Shown here piece after piece: positions 26,469 through 35,362 of a DNA stretch of 64,000 bases (position 1 is its first letter; each line of letters starts with the position of its first letter). Source of the DNA: DAOUKH01 sp965261455 (GTDB lineage: Bacteria > Chloroflexota > Dehalococcoidia > SHYB01); the NCBI GenBank assembly GCA_965261455.1, contig OZ253453.1:2542001-2606000 (forward strand), read 5' to 3'. The notes beneath the pieces are model-generated. The model was given only the letters and a program-made list of their open reading frames with translations. It did no database searches and was not told the origin of the DNA. The position numbers and the translations under genes are program-made.

Positions 26469-26611
26469 GGAGACCTTTGCGTAACTCTGGCCCGGCCACG
26501 TGGGCGCGCAGGAGGGCGATTCGCGAATCGCCCCTACGGGAGGGAGGGCGCCCACAAGGGACGCCCCTACGGGATGCGCCGTTACGCGGCGCGGGTTACG
26601 CAAAAGCCTCC
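26469..26611. repeat. MITE-like element, 143 bp
   Basis: Left end GGAGACCTTTGCGTAAC, right end GTTACGCAAAAGCCTCC; the two are inverted with 15 of 17 matches. The inside carries GGGCGATTCGCGAATCGCC and GCGCCCACAAGGGACGCC modules. It lies between the groEL terminator and the pyrG promoter. Confidence 0.8.
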
Positions 26612-26643
26612 TTAGGCGGAGGGAGGCTTGCGGCGGTGAGGGA

Positions 26644-26673
26644 TTGACAGCGTATTTTGGACACTCCTATAAT
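26644..26673 (+). promoter_or_regulatory. pyrG promoter (consensus sigma70)
   Basis: TTGACA (26644-26649) and TATAAT (26668-26673), both perfect consensus hexamers with an 18-bp spacer. Expected start near 26680, giving an unusually long leader of about 220 nt before pyrG. Confidence 0.85.
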
Positions 26674-26679
26674 CGCTAT

Positions 26680-26899
26680 AGAAGTGGAGGTTGCGGCCCG
26701 CTTGGGTCCGGCCAGTGGCGGCGCTCATAGCGAGGCGGCCTTCACCGTTAGGGACCAGCCCTCTCGTTCCAGCACAGGTCTCTCCATTCGCGCCCTTGGG
26801 CTGTCCGGCGGCTTACCGTGCCGCCGGGGCGAGCTTTCCGGCTTCCCCCTTGGGCGCGACCCCTCCCTGGACGGCAGCGATCCACATGAGCCGAAACCC
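26680..26899 (+). promoter_or_regulatory. Long 5' leader of pyrG with a mini-ORF
   Basis: About 220 nt of GC-rich leader without a recognised riboswitch. At 26885 ATG AGC CGA AAC CCG TGA codes MSRNP, and its TGA overlaps the GTG start of pyrG (GTGA), a layout that allows translational coupling. CCGGCGGCTTACCGTGCCGCCGG-like text (about 26808-26826) can form a hairpin. Regulation of CTP synthase by its leader is known in other phyla by different mechanisms; the one here is unknown. Confidence 0.4.
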
Positions 26900-28537
26900 G
26901 TGAGCCACGCGGCGAAGTTCATCTTCGTAACCGGCGGCGTCGTTAGTTCCGTCGGCAAAGGCATCGCCGTCGCGTCGCTCGGACGCATCCTCAAAAGCCG
27001 AGGCCAGACGGTCTCGGTGCAGAAGCTGGACCCCTACCTGAACGTCGATCCCGGCACCATGTCCCCCTATCAACACGGCGAGGTCTTCGTGACCACCGAC
27101 GGCTGCGAGACCGACCTCGACCTGGGGCACTACGAGCGCTTCATCGACGTCGAGCTCACCAGCGACTGCAACGTCACCGCCGGCGACATCTACAGCTCGG
27201 TGATCGCCAAGGAGCGGCGTGGCGACTATCTGGGCGGGACGATGCAGGTCGTCCCCCACGTCACCAACGAGATCAAGGACCGCATCCTCCGCCTGGCGGA
27301 CAAGAGCGGCGCCGACGTGATCATCGTCGAAGTGGGCGGCACCGTCGGCGATATCGAGGGGCTGCCCTTCCTGGAGGCGATCCGGCAGATGCGGAACGAG
27401 GTAGAGCGCGGGGCCGCGCTCTACGTGCACGTGACTTTTCTGCCCTACATCATGGCGACGCGGGAGCTGAAGACGAAGCCGACGCAGCACTCGGTGAAAG
27501 AGCTGCGCGGCATCGGCATCCAGCCCGACATCATCCTGTGTCGCAGCGACTACGAGATCCCGGAGAGCGCCCGGGCCAAGATCGCGCTGTTTTGCGACGT
27601 GCCGCCCGACGCGGTGGTCCCGCTGGAGACGGCGGACAACATTTACGAGGTCCCCGCGATCCTCGAAGACGCGCGTATCGGCGACCTCGTGATCGAGCGG
27701 CTGGGGCTGCAAGCGTTCTCCGGCGGGCTCGAGGACTGGCGTGTGATGGTCGAGAAGATGACCGCCGAGTACGAGCCGCTGGCCATCGCGGTGGTGGGGA
27801 AGTACGTCGACTTGCACGACTCCTACATCTCGGTGCGGGAGGCGCTGCAGCACGCGGGGATCCACCATGAGCGGGAAGTCGAGCTGGAGTGGATATCGGC
27901 GGAGTCGTTGGAGTCAGGCGACTGGGAGCCGCTGCTTGCCAACGCGTGCGGCATCGTCGTCCCCGGAGGGTTCGGCGAGCGCGGCATCGAAGGCATGGTG
28001 CGCGCCGCCCGCTACGCGCGCGAACGCGGCATCCCGTATCTGGGCCTCTGCCTGGGTATGCAGGTCATGGTGATCGAATTCGCCCGCCACGCCCTGGGAG
28101 GCGAGGCCAACTCGACCGAATTCGACCTCGAAACGCCCTATCCCGTGATCGACCTGCTGCCCGGGCAACGCGAGATCAACGGCATGGGCGGGACGATGCG
28201 CCTGGGCGAGTACCGGTGCGATATCGAGGCGGGGACGGTGGCCCGCCACGCCTACGGCGAGCGTACGGTCGTCGAACGGCACCGCCACCGCTATGAGTTT
28301 AACAATGACTACCGGAAGCAGCTCTGCGAGGCGGGGCTCGCGCCGAGCGGGCTTTCGCCCGACGGCTCTTTAGTCGAGATCGCCGAGCTGCGCGGGCATC
28401 CATTCATGTTGGGGACGCAGTTCCACCCCGAGTTCAAGTCGCGCCCCAACCGGCCCCACCCGCTTTTCCAGGCGTTCGTGGGCATGGCGAAACAGATAGT
28501 CCGCGAGGGCGGTCAGCACAAGCTCCCGATCAGCTAA
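26900..28537 (+). CDS. pyrG: CTP synthase
   Basis: 545 residues from GTG 26900; this start gives the family N-terminus (V)SHAAKFIFVTGGVVSSVGKG and the usual length. Makes CTP from UTP, glutamine and ATP. Synthase domain: P-loop GGVVSSVGKGI, SVQKLDPYLNVDPGTMSP, DGCETDLDLGHYERF, VEVGGTVGDIEGLPFLEA, LKTKPTQHSVKELRG. Glutaminase domain (about residues 290-540): VVPGGFGERGIEGM, the nucleophile Cys in YLGLCLGMQVMVIEFARH, and the His/Glu pair in GTQFHPEFKSRP. It is followed after 4 bp by rho, so the two probably share a transcript. Confidence 0.97.
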   Translation: MSHAAKFIFVTGGVVSSVGKGIAVASLGRILKSRGQTVSVQKLDPYLNVDPGTMSPYQHGEVFVTTDGCETDLDLGHYERFIDVELTSDCNVTAGDIYSSVIAKERRGDYLGGTMQVVPHVTNEIKDRILRLADKSGADVIIVEVGGTVGDIEGLPFLEAIRQMRNEVERGAALYVHVTFLPYIMATRELKTKPTQHSVKELRGIGIQPDIILCRSDYEIPESARAKIALFCDVPPDAVVPLETADNIYEVPAILEDARIGDLVIERLGLQAFSGGLEDWRVMVEKMTAEYEPLAIAVVGKYVDLHDSYISVREALQHAGIHHEREVELEWISAESLESGDWEPLLANACGIVVPGGFGERGIEGMVRAARYARERGIPYLGLCLGMQVMVIEFARHALGGEANSTEFDLETPYPVIDLLPGQREINGMGGTMRLGEYRCDIEAGTVARHAYGERTVVERHRHRYEFNNDYRKQLCEAGLAPSGLSPDGSLVEIAELRGHPFMLGTQFHPEFKSRPNRPHPLFQAFVGMAKQIVREGGQHKLPIS

Positions 28538-28541
28538 AGGC

Positions 28542-29954
28542 ATGAGTGACGGGCAGGAGGCAAGGGCGTTGAGAGAGGACGGACGCAGGTCAAACCAGCG
28601 AGGATCGCGGCGCCGCTCGGGCAACCGGGGCGGCCAGGTCCAGGTCATGGAGCCCGAGGTCGACTCAGGGCCGACTACCGACTTGGCCGCCGTGATGGCG
28701 GTGCTCGACTCGAAATCGCGGGACGACCTCGTCACCGTGGCCGGTGAAATCGGCATCCAGGGCGTCACGCGGATGAAGAAGAGCCGCCTCGTCCAGGAGC
28801 TTCTTCAGATCAAGGCACAGGAGCAGGGCCACGAGGTCGCCACCGGCGTCGTTGAAATCATCGGCGACGGCTACGGCTTTCTTCGTAGGAACGGCCTCCG
28901 CCCCAGCCCCGACGACGTCTACCTCTCGCCCTCCCAGATACGACGCTTCGCGCTGCGCACCGGCGACCTCGCCATCGGGCTTGTCCGCCCGCCGAAGGAA
29001 GGCGAGAAGTACCGCGGCCTGCTGCGCGTCGAGGGGGTCAACGGCCTTGATCCCGAGACGGCGAAGAAGCGCCCAAACTTCGAGCGCCTCACTCCCATCT
29101 TCCCCGAGGAACGAATTACGCTGGAGGTCGGACCCAAGAATCTCTCGAACCGGCTCATCGACATGCTGGCCCCCATCGGCCGGGGGCAGCGCGGCCTTAT
29201 CGTCTCGCCGCCCAAGGCCGGCAAGACGATCCTCCTCAAGAACATCGCCCAGGGCGTCTCGGCCAATGCCCCCGAAGTCGAGCTCATGGTGGCCCTCGTC
29301 GGGGAGCGTCCCGAGGAGGTCACGGACATGGAGCGCTCCGTGGAGGGCGAGGTGTTCAGCTCGACCTTCGACGAGCCCGTCGAGGACCATACGCGGGTCG
29401 CCGAGCTGGTGCTGGAACGCTCGAAGCGGCTGGTGGAGGGGGGGAAGGACGTCGTCGTGTTGCTCGACAGCCTCACCCGTCTTACCCGCGCCTACAACCT
29501 CGCGGTGCCCACCAGCGGGCGCACGCTCTCCGGCGGCATCGACCCCGTGGCGCTGTATCCGCCGAAGCGCTTCTTCGGCGCGGCCCGTAACTGCGAGGGC
29601 GGCGGCAGCCTGACGGTGATCGCTACCTGCTTGGTCGACACCGGCAGCCGCATGGACGACGTGATTTACGAAGAGTTCAAGGGCACCGGCAACCTGGAGC
29701 TGCACCTTGACCGTAAGCTCGCCGAGCGCCGCATCTACCCCGCGATCGACATCCAGCGCAGCGGCACGCGCCGCGAGGAACTGCTGCTCAACGAGACGGA
29801 GCTGAAGCAGGTCTGGCTCCTCCGCCGCATCGTCGCCATGATCGGCGCCGACGCCCAGCGGGAGACCGAGGCCACAGAGAAGATCCTCGACCGCCTGACG
29901 AAGACCCCCACCAACGCCGCATTCCTGGCCTCGCTCAACAAGGGCGGGGTGTAG
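28542..29954 (+). CDS. rho: Transcription termination factor Rho
   Basis: 470 residues. A basic, disordered N-terminus (RRSNQRGSRRRSGNRGG) precedes the Rho N-terminal helical domain (LDSKSRDDLVTVAGEIGI). Then come the RNA-binding cold-shock-like domain (GVVEIIGDGYGFLRR, DDVYLSPSQIRRF) and the hexameric ATPase: RGLIVSPPKAGKTILLKNIA (Walker A), VVVLLDSLTRLTRAYN (Walker B), ALYPPKRFFGAARNCEGGGS. The primary RNA site and the Q/R loops look intact. Helicase that terminates untranslated transcripts. It is probably co-transcribed with pyrG. Confidence 0.97.
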   Translation: MSDGQEARALREDGRRSNQRGSRRRSGNRGGQVQVMEPEVDSGPTTDLAAVMAVLDSKSRDDLVTVAGEIGIQGVTRMKKSRLVQELLQIKAQEQGHEVATGVVEIIGDGYGFLRRNGLRPSPDDVYLSPSQIRRFALRTGDLAIGLVRPPKEGEKYRGLLRVEGVNGLDPETAKKRPNFERLTPIFPEERITLEVGPKNLSNRLIDMLAPIGRGQRGLIVSPPKAGKTILLKNIAQGVSANAPEVELMVALVGERPEEVTDMERSVEGEVFSSTFDEPVEDHTRVAELVLERSKRLVEGGKDVVVLLDSLTRLTRAYNLAVPTSGRTLSGGIDPVALYPPKRFFGAARNCEGGGSLTVIATCLVDTGSRMDDVIYEEFKGTGNLELHLDRKLAERRIYPAIDIQRSGTRREELLLNETELKQVWLLRRIVAMIGADAQRETEATEKILDRLTKTPTNAAFLASLNKGGV

Positions 29955-29989
29955 CCGGCGGCGGTCCGGCCCCGCTCCTTTACCGCGGA

Positions 29990-30140
29990 GGTAGAGGCGC
30001 CCTGCGGGCGCCCGCGCGCCTGCGGCGCGTGCCCTCTCTCAGTCTCCCCCAGAGGGGGAGAGGCCGGAGGGGAGGGCGATTCGCGAATCGCCCCTACGGG
30101 AGCGGGCGCCCACAAGGGACGCCCCTACGGGGAGGGAAAT
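29990..30140. repeat. Dispersed repeat cluster after rho
   Basis: CTCTCTCAGTCTCCCCCAG hairpin, GGGCGATTCGCGAATCGCC palindrome (30076-30094) and a GGGCGCCCACAAGGGACGCC module, the same order as at 21.3 kb. It occupies the gap between the convergent rho and SDR genes. Confidence 0.8.
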
Positions 30141-30153
30141 GCCCCGCTTGGGG

Positions 30154-30966
30154 CTACCAGGGCATTGAGACGCCGCCGTTGGGGTGGATGATCTGGCCCG
30201 TGACGAACTCGCCGGTCTGCGAGACGAGGTAGAGGATGGCATGGGCGATGTGGTCGGGGTGGCCGGCCAGTCCGAGGGGACTGCGCTCCTGGGTGGCCTG
30301 GATGAAGGCGTCCTTGCGTCCCGGGACCTCCCGGCCCTCGGCATCTAGCCAGTGCCGCTCGGTGAAGCCGGTGATCACCATGCCGGGGGCGATGGTGTTG
30401 ACGCGCACGCCGTGGGGCGCGCCTTCCTTGGCCGCGGTCTTGCCCAGCATCGCGACCGCGGCCTTCGACATTCCGTAGAGGGCCCAAGTCTCGGTGCCGG
30501 GGGAGTCGATGATGCCTGAGGAGACGTTGACGATGTTGCCCCGCTTCTGGGGAATCATCGCCTTCAGGGCGTGCTTGACGCCGAAGAAAACCCCCTTGAG
30601 GTTGATGGCGAAGAGGTCGTCCATCATCTGCTCGGTGGTGTCCACGATGAAGCTCTGCTGGGGAATGCCGGCGATGTTGCCCATGATGTCGATGCGGCCG
30701 TGATCGGCGACTGCCTTTGCCACGAGGGCCTCGACCTCAGCCTCGTTGGTGACGTCGCAGCGCACCGTGGAGGCCTTGCCGCCGGTGTCTTCGATGAAGC
30801 GGGCGGTCTCTTCCAAGCCGGCCTCGTTGACGTCGGCGAGGATGACCGTGGCGCCGGCTTGGGCGAGGACGATGCCGGTGCTGCGGCCCATGCCGCTGGC
30901 GCCGCCGGTGAGGCAGGCGACCTGCCCGGAAAGATCGAAGAGCTTCGCGATGTCGGCGGCCGCCAT
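30154..30966 (-). CDS. Short-chain dehydrogenase/reductase (SDR), copy 1
   Basis: 270 residues, NAD(P)-dependent oxidoreductase with a Rossmann fold. Cofactor motif TGGASGMGRSTG, acidic LADVNEAG (Asp after beta-2 favours NAD), D60-type CDVTNEAEV, structural NIAG, catalytic Ser in IVNVSSGII, and the YGMSK pair (Tyr and Lys). It ends PNGGVSMPW. It is a tandem paralogue of the gene at 31342-32154; by eye about 85-90% identical, with most differences in the last third where substrate loops lie. Its upstream flank is also duplicated. Substrate unknown; the neighbours (amidohydrolases, flavin monooxygenase) suggest breakdown of small organic compounds. Confidence 0.9.
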   Translation of the reverse strand: MAAADIAKLFDLSGQVACLTGGASGMGRSTGIVLAQAGATVILADVNEAGLEETARFIEDTGGKASTVRCDVTNEAEVEALVAKAVADHGRIDIMGNIAGIPQQSFIVDTTEQMMDDLFAINLKGVFFGVKHALKAMIPQKRGNIVNVSSGIIDSPGTETWALYGMSKAAVAMLGKTAAKEGAPHGVRVNTIAPGMVITGFTERHWLDAEGREVPGRKDAFIQATQERSPLGLAGHPDHIAHAILYLVSQTGEFVTGQIIHPNGGVSMPW

Positions 30967-31079
30967 GGGGACTCCTTTACCTGATGAGCGGGGAATGAGC
31001 GCCCGCTGAATCTAGGGTGCGCCGCGCGGCAAGTCAAGCCTGCCCGCGTCTCCGCACGTTGCGCGGACAAGGGCGCGCG

Positions 31080-31330
31080 CCCTCTCCTCCCCTCCGACGC
31101 GCCTGGCGGCGCGTGCCCTCTCTCAGTCTCTCCCAGAGGGAGAGAGGTTTAAGGTGGTCTGCCCCAGAGGAGATCTTTGCGTAACTCAGGGCCTAGTTAC
31201 AGCGGCCGCTTTGAGGGTGGAGGAGAGGGCGATTCGCGAATCGCGCCTATGGGAAAGTGCGCCCACGAGGGGCGCCCCTACGGGAGGGGATAGATACCGC
31301 GTTCGCGGGAATGACGGATACGGGCGGGGG
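31080..31330. repeat. Dispersed repeat cluster between the two SDR genes
   Basis: CTCTCTCAGTCTCTCCCAG hairpin, one MITE-like end GGAGATCTTTGCGTAAC (31169-31185), GGCGATTCGCGAATCGC (31230-31246), GGGCGCCCC and the GTTCGCGGGAATGACGG hairpin part. The cluster separates the tandem SDR copies. Confidence 0.8.
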
Positions 31331-31341
31331 GTCTCCAGGGG

Positions 31342-32154
31342 TTACCAGGGCATCTGGAGGCCGCCGTTGGGGCGGATGATCTGGCCGGTGACGAAGTCGC
31401 CGGTCTGCGAGACGAGGTAGAGGATGGCGTGGGCGACGTGGTCGGGGTGGCCGACGAGGCCGAGGGGGGTGTACTCCTTGGCGGCCTGGATATAGGCCTC
31501 CCTGCGTCCCGGGATTTCCCGCCCCTCGGCGTCCCGCCAGTTATGCTCGCTGAAGCCGGTGATCACGACGCCGGGAGCGATGGTGTTGACGCGCACGCCG
31601 TGGGACGCGCCTTCCGCCGCCGCAGTCTTGCCCAGCATCGCGACCGCGGCCTTCGACATGCCGTAGAGGGCCGAGCCCGCGGTGCCGGTGAAGTCGATGA
31701 TGCCCGAGGAGACGTTGACGATGTTGCCCCGCTTCTGGGGAATCATCGCATTCAAGGCGTGCTTGACCCCGAAGAAGACGCCCTTGAGGTTGATGGCGAA
31801 AAGGTCGTCCATCATCTGCTCGGTGGTGTCCACGATGAGGCTCTGCTGGGGAATCCCGGCGATGTTGCCCATAATGTCGATGCGGCCGTGGTCGGCGACG
31901 GCCTTTGCCACGAGGGCCTCGACCTCGGCCTCGTTGGTGACGTCGCAGCGCACCGTGGACGCCTTGCCGCCGGCATCCTCGATGAAGCGGGCGGTCTCTT
32001 CCAAGCCCGCCTCGTTGACGTCGGCGAGGATGATCGTGGCGCCGGCTTGGGCGAGGACGATGCCGGTGCTGCGTCCCATACCGCTGGCGCCGCCGGTGAG
32101 GCAGGCGACCTGTCCGGAGAGATCGAAGAGTTTCGCGATGTCGGCGGCCGCCAT
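31342..32154 (-). CDS. Short-chain dehydrogenase/reductase (SDR), copy 2
   Basis: 270 residues with the same catalytic set as copy 1: TGGASGMGRSTG, LADVNEAG, NIAG, SSGII and YGMSK. Differences cluster after the active site (FTGTAGSALYGMSK against SPGTETWALYGMSK; FSEHNWRDAEG against FTERHWLDAEG; AKEYTPLGL against TQERSPLGL). The 70 bp before the start codon are also nearly the same as in copy 1, including a TGAGCGCCCGCTGAATCTAG block, so the promoter was duplicated too. It is divergent from the amidohydrolase gene at 32298. It probably acts on a related but not identical alcohol or ketone. Confidence 0.9.
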   Translation of the reverse strand: MAAADIAKLFDLSGQVACLTGGASGMGRSTGIVLAQAGATIILADVNEAGLEETARFIEDAGGKASTVRCDVTNEAEVEALVAKAVADHGRIDIMGNIAGIPQQSLIVDTTEQMMDDLFAINLKGVFFGVKHALNAMIPQKRGNIVNVSSGIIDFTGTAGSALYGMSKAAVAMLGKTAAAEGASHGVRVNTIAPGVVITGFSEHNWRDAEGREIPGRREAYIQAAKEYTPLGLVGHPDHVAHAILYLVSQTGDFVTGQIIRPNGGLQMPW

Positions 32155-32297
32155 GGGGTGACTCCTCTAGTGGGTGAAAGGGAGATGAGCGCCCGCTGAA
32201 TCTAGGGTGCGCCGCGGGGCAAGTCAAACCGCCCCGCGACTGGGTGGGTTCCGATACAATAGCGGCCTCTTTCGACGGGCGGCTCTGGGAGGATGTC

Positions 32298-33992
32298 ATG
32301 GCGAACGATTTGCTGATCAAGAACGGCCTCATCATCGACGGGACCGGCGGCGAGCCGTACCACGGCGACGTGGCGGTCCACGGCGGGCGCATCGTGGAGA
32401 CCGGCGCCGCCGATGGGAGCGCGGCCCGCGTCATCGACGCCGACGGTCAGGCCGTCGCCCCCGGCTTCTGGGACGTGCATACTCATTACGACGCGCAGTT
32501 CCTGTGGGACCCCATCGCCACCTCGTCGTCGTGGCACGGCGTCACCAGCGTGATCATGGGCAACTGCGGTATAACCCTCGCCCCGTGCAAGCCGGAGGAC
32601 CAGGACTATCTCATTCGGATGCTGGCCCATGTCGAGGCGATGGACGAGCGGGTGGTGTCGACCACGCTGCCCTGGGAGTGGGGCGACTACGCCGACTTCC
32701 TGCGCGCCCTCGAGCCGCGGCTGGGGCTCAACGCCGCCACGTTCGTGGGGCACTCGACCCTGCGCCGCAACGTCATGGGGCCGGAATGCGCCGAGCGCGC
32801 GGCCACCGATGATGAGGTCGCGCGTATGAAGCAACTGCTGCGCGAGTCGGTCGCCGCCGGCGCTCTCGGCTTGTCGACGGCGCGGGTCGCGACGCATTGG
32901 GACGGCGACGGTAATCCCGTCCCGAGCCGCGTGGCCGAGCTCTCCGAGATCTACGAACTCGCCGCGACACTGGGGGAGATGGACAGGGGCATCGTGCAGC
33001 TCGCCGTTGGGTCGGACTTCAACAAGTACACGGACGAGGGGCGCGAACGGCTCGCCAAGCTGATGCGCGTCAGCGGCCGGCCGGTCTGCATCAACTCCGT
33101 GGCGCAGACCACCACCAACGTGGACGGCTGGAAACTGGTGCTGGACTGGATGGCGCGGATGCGCGACGAGGGGGGCCGGATCATCGGGCTGGGGAACGTA
33201 GTCCCGAACCGGCGCGAGTTCAACATGCGGTACACGGACTTCTTCGACCGCTTCCCGCAGTGGCTGAAGCTCTCGATGCAGCTGTTCGAAGAGAAGATGC
33301 GCATGCTGGCCGATCCGGCGCATCGGACGCGGCTGCGGGAGGACACGGAGAATGTCACGGATACGTTCTTCCTTCAGAACCCGATCAAGTGGGACGTGGT
33401 CACGCTGGTGAAGGCCAAGACGGCACGCTGGAAGGGATTCGAGGGGATGAGCCTGCAGGAGATCGGCGAGGCCCTCGGCCTCCATCCGACCGAGGCGCTC
33501 TTCGACATCTCGGTCAGCGAGGACCTCGACACGCAGTTCCGCCAGACGGGGAACCGCAACCCGGACGAGGCGGCGCAGATGGCGATTCTGCGTGCGCCCG
33601 ACATGATCCCCGAGCAGTCGGACGCCGGCGCGCACGTCATTACGGAGAACAATACCGGCTTCCCCAGCCACTTGCTCGGCTATTGGGTGCGGGAGCGCGA
33701 GGCACTAACCATCCAGGAGGCGGTGCAGCGCATGACCTCCGTGCCCGCGGGGCAGTTCGGGGTGACCGACCGGGGCGCGCTACGGCCGGGGATGGCGGCG
33801 GACATCGTCATTTTCGATCCCGAGACCATCACCGCCGGCGACCCCGAGTTCGCCGACGATCTGCCCAACGGCGGCCGCCGTCTGATCCAGCGGGGCGAGG
33901 GTGTCGCGTACACCGTCGTGAACGGCGAGGTCACGCTGGACCACGGCGAGTACACCGGCGCGCGGGCGGGCCAGACGCTGCGGCGGGGCTAG
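32298..33992 (+). CDS. Amidohydrolase family 3 / D-aminoacylase-like metal hydrolase
   Basis: 564 residues from ATG 32298, which has the ribosome site GGGAGGATG upstream; an earlier start at 32244 overlaps the promoter area. The fold is the urease-like TIM barrel: small beta domain NGLIIDGTGGEPYHGDVAVH, metal motif FWDVHTHYDAQFLWDP (H-x-H), VIMGNCGITLAP (Cys/metal region of D-aminoacylases), FVGHSTLRRNVMG, and the Asp in QSDAGAHVITENNTGFPSHL. The C-terminal beta domain includes RPGMAADIVIFDPETI. N-acyl-D-amino-acid deacylases look like this, but many relatives have other amide or ester substrates. Its stop overlaps the convergent amidohydrolase by 4 bp. Confidence 0.85.
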   Translation: MANDLLIKNGLIIDGTGGEPYHGDVAVHGGRIVETGAADGSAARVIDADGQAVAPGFWDVHTHYDAQFLWDPIATSSSWHGVTSVIMGNCGITLAPCKPEDQDYLIRMLAHVEAMDERVVSTTLPWEWGDYADFLRALEPRLGLNAATFVGHSTLRRNVMGPECAERAATDDEVARMKQLLRESVAAGALGLSTARVATHWDGDGNPVPSRVAELSEIYELAATLGEMDRGIVQLAVGSDFNKYTDEGRERLAKLMRVSGRPVCINSVAQTTTNVDGWKLVLDWMARMRDEGGRIIGLGNVVPNRREFNMRYTDFFDRFPQWLKLSMQLFEEKMRMLADPAHRTRLREDTENVTDTFFLQNPIKWDVVTLVKAKTARWKGFEGMSLQEIGEALGLHPTEALFDISVSEDLDTQFRQTGNRNPDEAAQMAILRAPDMIPEQSDAGAHVITENNTGFPSHLLGYWVREREALTIQEAVQRMTSVPAGQFGVTDRGALRPGMAADIVIFDPETITAGDPEFADDLPNGGRRLIQRGEGVAYTVVNGEVTLDHGEYTGARAGQTLRRG

Positions 33993-35089
33993 GCCGCCGG
34001 GACGGCGATCTTGTAGAGCCGGGCGGCGTTGTCGCGAGTCACCTTGCGCCCCGTCTCGGGCCCGATGATGGTCTCCATCTCGGCCACCGCCTCGCGGGAG
34101 TGAGGGAAGACGCCGTCGCCGTGGGGGTAGTCGCTGGCCCACATGACGTTGTCCGTGCCGATGTCGCCGAGCATCTTGACCCCCACCCAATCGTCCTCGA
34201 ACGTGGCGTAGACCTGGCGGCGGAAGAGCTCGCTGGGCTTCTCCTGCAGCTTGAAGTCGTGGACGCGGAACCCGTGCTTCTCCTGCACTTGGTCCATCCG
34301 CTGCACGACGTAGGGGAGCCAGCCGATCCCCGACTCGCCGAGCACGAGGTTGAACCCGGGATTCTCCGCTAGCGCATCGCTGAAGATCATGATGGTGAGC
34401 GCCTCGTCCATTTGCATCTGGCAGATCGAGGTGTAGGCCGAGGTCACCCACGATCCGAGCTCGACGCGGAGGCGCTCGGTGCCGCCTCCGAGGTGGACGC
34501 TGACGGGGAGGCCGGTCTCATCGGCGGCCCGCCACAGCGGCGCCCAACTCTGGACGTAGGCGTGGTCGAAGGGATCGGTCCGCACCCAGTCGAAGAAGTT
34601 GAGCAGGGCGCCTCGCACCCCCATCGAGGCCAGACGGCGAAGCTCGTTGGCGGCGGCCTCGCCGTCGTGGGAGGGGAGGTAGCCCAGGGCGCAGAGGCGC
34701 TCCGGGGCCGCCGCGTTGAACTCCGCGGCCCAGTCGTTGTAGGCGGCGAGGACGGCGAACTTGAGCTCGGGGTCGGGGATGGGCCAACGCAGCGGGCCGT
34801 AGATGACGTGGGTGTGGACGCCGTCGAGGTCCATGTCTTCGAGGCGCAGGGAGGGTGTCGACGGGCGGCGGCCGTCGTCGTCAGGCCCCGCGGCCTTGCC
34901 GTCGAGCCAGCCGAGGCTGCCGCTCGGGCCGAGCGTCGCGCCGCCGATCCGCCACTGCTTGCTTCCGCCGACGTCCACGACATGCGGGGCGTGCTCGCGG
35001 TAGCGGGTGGGGAGGCGCTCCGCCCAGAGGTCGGGCGGGAGCGTGTGCATGTCGAGATGATCGTCGGCGGAGATGATGGCGGTGTCCAT
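33989..35089 (-). CDS. Amidohydrolase_2 family metal-dependent hydrolase/decarboxylase
   Basis: 366 residues, TIM-barrel hydrolase of the ACMSD-like group. N-terminal motif IISADDHLDMHTLPPDLW (metal-binding D-x-H in place of H-x-H), LGGGTERLRVELG, LVLGESGIGWLPYVVQRMDQ and the terminal Asp motif MWASDYPHGDGVFPHSREAV. It resembles the frameshifted gene at 62148-63285 in order of motifs, so the two are paralogues. Enzymes of this group decarboxylate or hydrolyse ring-cleavage products or similar compounds; the substrate is unknown. Start ATG 35089 is followed by MDTAII. Confidence 0.87.
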   Translation of the reverse strand: MDTAIISADDHLDMHTLPPDLWAERLPTRYREHAPHVVDVGGSKQWRIGGATLGPSGSLGWLDGKAAGPDDDGRRPSTPSLRLEDMDLDGVHTHVIYGPLRWPIPDPELKFAVLAAYNDWAAEFNAAAPERLCALGYLPSHDGEAAANELRRLASMGVRGALLNFFDWVRTDPFDHAYVQSWAPLWRAADETGLPVSVHLGGGTERLRVELGSWVTSAYTSICQMQMDEALTIMIFSDALAENPGFNLVLGESGIGWLPYVVQRMDQVQEKHGFRVHDFKLQEKPSELFRRQVYATFEDDWVGVKMLGDIGTDNVMWASDYPHGDGVFPHSREAVAEMETIIGPETGRKVTRDNAARLYKIAVPAA

Positions 35090-35164
35090 GACGGCTCTCC
35101 TTCGGCCCGCAGGCGGGCGGGGCTGACGATAGGCGTCGCGCTCCGGTTCGTCAATTGAGCGCGG

Positions 35165-35280
35165 GGTCGCCCTCTCTCAGTCTCCCCCAGAGGGGGAGAG
35201 GTTTAAGTGAATGCCACCTCCGCTCCCCCCGCCAGGACCCCAGTCGGGTTTGCAAAGGCCTCCATAGGGGGAGGCCGGAG
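35165..35280. repeat. Dispersed repeat, inverted copy of 3703-3800
   Basis: CTCTCTCAGTCTCCCCCAG hairpin, then a unique-looking middle (ATGCCACCTCCGCTCCCCCC and GACCCCAGTCGGG) and a GTTTGCAAAGGCCTCC end (35248-35263). The whole block is the reverse complement of the one after mutM with few changes. Confidence 0.8.
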
Positions 35281-35362
35281 GGAACTCGCCCGCTGGGCGG
35301 GTGTTGCACTAAGATCGGGGCCGGCCCGCAGCACCATGAGGCCAAGCTGACAGGAGGAGATC

